Origin: Anaerolineaceae bacterium
GTDB taxonomy: Bacteria; Chloroflexota; Anaerolineae; Anaerolineales; Anaerolineaceae
Direction: 5' to 3'
NCBI GenBank assembly: GCA_003542325.1
Contig: DPKV01000073.1
Location: 1-10,108 of the forward strand
DNA: 10,108 nt
Part shown: positions 8,430-10,108 of the stretch, one piece after another
Position numbering within the stretch: the stretch's first letter is position 1
Layout of the letters: every line of letters begins with the position of its first letter
Notes under the pieces: model-generated
The model's database searches: none
What the model was told of the DNA's origin: nothing
The model's input: the letters and a program-made list of their open reading frames with translations, nothing else
Program-made: the position numbers and the translations under genes

Positions 8430-10108
8430 ATGGACCTAGGAATTGTAAAGACAATCAATATCAACGACGAAATGCAGCAGTCCTATCTCGATTATGCGAT
8501 GAGTGTGATCGTTGCCCGGGCTTTACCTGACGCCAGAGATGGACTCAAGCCGGTTCAGCGCAGAATCCTTTACGCTATGTACGACATGGGACTGCGCCCC
8601 GATTCTTCACATAAGAAATCGGCCAGGATCGTCGGCGAGGTGCTGGGCAAGTACCATCCGCATGGCGATATGGCTGTTTATGAGACGATGGCTCGTTTGG
8701 CTCAGGATTTCTCTCAGCGGTATATGCTGGTGGAAGGACAGGGGAACTTTGGGAGTGTGGATGGTGATCCGCCCGCTGCCATGCGGTATACCGAAGCCAG
8801 GTTAACCCAGATCGCCACGGATATTCTGCTCCAGTTGAACATGGATACCGTGGATTTCATCGATAACTTCGACGGATCTCTTCGGGAACCGGAAGTCTTA
8901 CCCTGCGCGATCCCCAATTTATTGGTCAACGGTGCGTCCGGGATCGCCGTTGCGATGGCGACGAATATCCCGCCGCATAACCTGGGTGAGGTCGTTGACG
9001 CCCTGGTGATGATGCTGGAGAACTGGACCAAGGTCGATGACATCGGTGTTGAAGACCTGATGAGACACATTAAAGGACCGGATTTCCCCACCGGAGGGTT
9101 GATCATTACGGATGATCGGACCGATACCCTGGCTCAGGCTTATGGCAGTGGGAATGGCCGCGTCAAGATGCGGGCTCGGGTTCGGCTGGAAGAGATGAGC
9201 CGCGGTCGAAAACGGATCATCATCACCGAGTTGCCTTATATGACGAATAAGGCATCGCTGATAGAAAAGATTGCTGATCTGGTCCGGGATGGCGTGGTTG
9301 ACGGTGTGAGCGATCTTCGGGATGAGTCCGATCGACAGGGAATGCGCATCGTGATTGAATTGACCAAGACCGCAGTCCCGGAAGACATTCTGAAGAAGCT
9401 GTACAAACGCACTTCCATGCAGGCAACCTTCGGGATCAACCTGCTGGCTTTGGTCAAAGGTGAACCGCACAAACTCAGCCTGAAACAGGCTCTGAAAGTA
9501 TTCATCGATCACAGGCTGGAAGTGATTAAACGGCGCAGTGAGCATGAACTGCGTAAGGCCAAGGAGCGTTTACACATCCTGAAGGCTTACCTGGTGGCAT
9601 TGGAAAACCTGGATGAGGTGATTGATACGATCCGCCGGTCCCAGCGGGTGGAAACCGCAAAGACCAACCTGATGCGAAGATTCAATCTGGATGAAATCCA
9701 GGCCCAGGCAATCCTGGACATGCCTCTGCGTCGTCTGGCAGGCCTGGAACGGAAGAAAATCGAAGATGAGTATAAAGAGGTTACCAAACGGATAAGTGAG
9801 CTGGAAGGCTTGCTGCGATCACCGAAAAAGATGAGGGAAGTTGTCATCACGGAATTGAAAGAAGTCCGGGAAAAGTATGCCGACCCGCGCCGGACCCAGA
9901 TCATCCAGATGGATGAGGGTGAAACGGCGATTGACCTGTTAACGACCGCAGATGTGATGCCCGAAGAGCAGGTCTGGGTAGCCATCTCGCCGGACAATCG
10001 GATTGCCCGCACAAAAGACGATAAGACCTTCCGCCAGTGGGGGATTGGCGCACCCAAGCTGGTCTTGCGGACTACAACGCATCAAACGGTGTATGTAATG
10101 AATGATCT
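8430..10108 (+). CDS. gyrA: DNA gyrase subunit A (partial, 3' end beyond the window)
   Basis: GyrA is the DNA-cleaving subunit of the type IIA topoisomerase that, with GyrB, adds negative supercoils. 559 codons are visible with no stop. The start [20 protein letters not shown] follows a strong ribosome site. The winged-helix core is clear: [20 protein letters not shown] (21-40), Gln43-Arg44-Arg45, the KYHPHGD motif (74-80) and the catalytic Tyr120 in MRYTEARL. Tower and coiled-coil regions follow (to about residue 490), with [15 protein letters not shown] near the hinge. The last ~45 residues begin the C-terminal beta-pinwheel ([14 protein letters not shown]). Two oddities: Met81 stands where E. 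coli GyrA has the quinolone-contact Ser83 (Glu85 matches Asp87), and no QRRGGRG-like GyrA box is seen at residues 535-543 (RQWGIGAPK). It could therefore be a ParC-like paralogue; gyrA is favoured from the core sequence, but the rest of the C-terminal domain would decide. Confidence 0.92.
   Translation, partial: MDLGIVKTININDEMQQSYLDYAMSVIVARALPDARDGLKPVQRRILYAMYDMGLRPDSSHKKSARIVGEVLGKYHPHGDMAVYETMARLAQDFSQRYMLVEGQGNFGSVDGDPPAAMRYTEARLTQIATDILLQLNMDTVDFIDNFDGSLREPEVLPCAIPNLLVNGASGIAVAMATNIPPHNLGEVVDALVMMLENWTKVDDIGVEDLMRHIKGPDFPTGGLIITDDRTDTLAQAYGSGNGRVKMRARVRLEEMSRGRKRIIITELPYMTNKASLIEKIADLVRDGVVDGVSDLRDESDRQGMRIVIELTKTAVPEDILKKLYKRTSMQATFGINLLALVKGEPHKLSLKQALKVFIDHRLEVIKRRSEHELRKAKERLHILKAYLVALENLDEVIDTIRRSQRVETAKTNLMRRFNLDEIQAQAILDMPLRRLAGLERKKIEDEYKEVTKRISELEGLLRSPKKMREVVITELKEVREKYADPRRTQIIQMDEGETAIDLLTTADVMPEEQVWVAISPDNRIARTKDDKTFRQWGIGAPKLVLRTTTHQTVYVMND

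Noticed and set aside
1..10108. Mobile element, CRISPR array, tRNA, or large repeat
   Set aside because: I looked for direct and inverted repeats, transposase motifs and tRNA-like folds and saw none; the non-coding gaps are short and filled by promoters, terminators and leaders.

Overview
The window is ordinary bacterial chromosome with four protein-coding genes, all on the + strand: the tail of a probable C69-family peptidase, a large membrane-bound sensor histidine kinase, a complete rpoC (RNA polymerase beta') and the first ~560 codons of gyrA (DNA gyrase subunit A). I see no mobile element, CRISPR array, tRNA or rRNA. The long N-terminal coiled-coil insert and acidic tail of beta', the form of the GyrA C-terminal domain and the multidomain kinase fit Chloroflexota, most likely class Anaerolineae. 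That placement comes from remembered family resemblance, not from a search.

Layout. 1-321 is the C-terminal end of a gene that starts upstream. 322-422 is a short gap with an extended -10 promoter. 423-3668 is the kinase (1081 aa; about nine membrane helices, an extracellular Cache-like sensor, HAMP, GAF, PAS, HisKA, HATPase). 3669-3880 holds a weak terminator candidate, a promoter with both consensus hexamers, and a ~124-nt leader. 3881-8284 is rpoC (1467 aa, GTG start). 8285-8429 holds a strong intrinsic terminator and two promoter candidates. 8430 to the window end is gyrA, still open.

Each full gene has its own promoter candidate, and at least rpoC is closed by a clear terminator, so these look like separate transcription units and not one operon. 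rpoC and gyrA are housekeeping genes of transcription and DNA supercoiling. The kinase has no response regulator beside it in the window, so its output cannot be read from context.

Points worth a second look: rpoC is not preceded by rpoB; its leader holds a possible 16-codon upstream ORF ending at a small hairpin, and a self-complementary Shine-Dalgarno; beta' has a ~180-residue coiled-coil insert and a tail about 70% Asp/Glu; and GyrA has Met at the quinolone-contact serine position and lacks a recognisable GyrA box where the first C-terminal blade should carry it. No clearly new multi-gene system is present.
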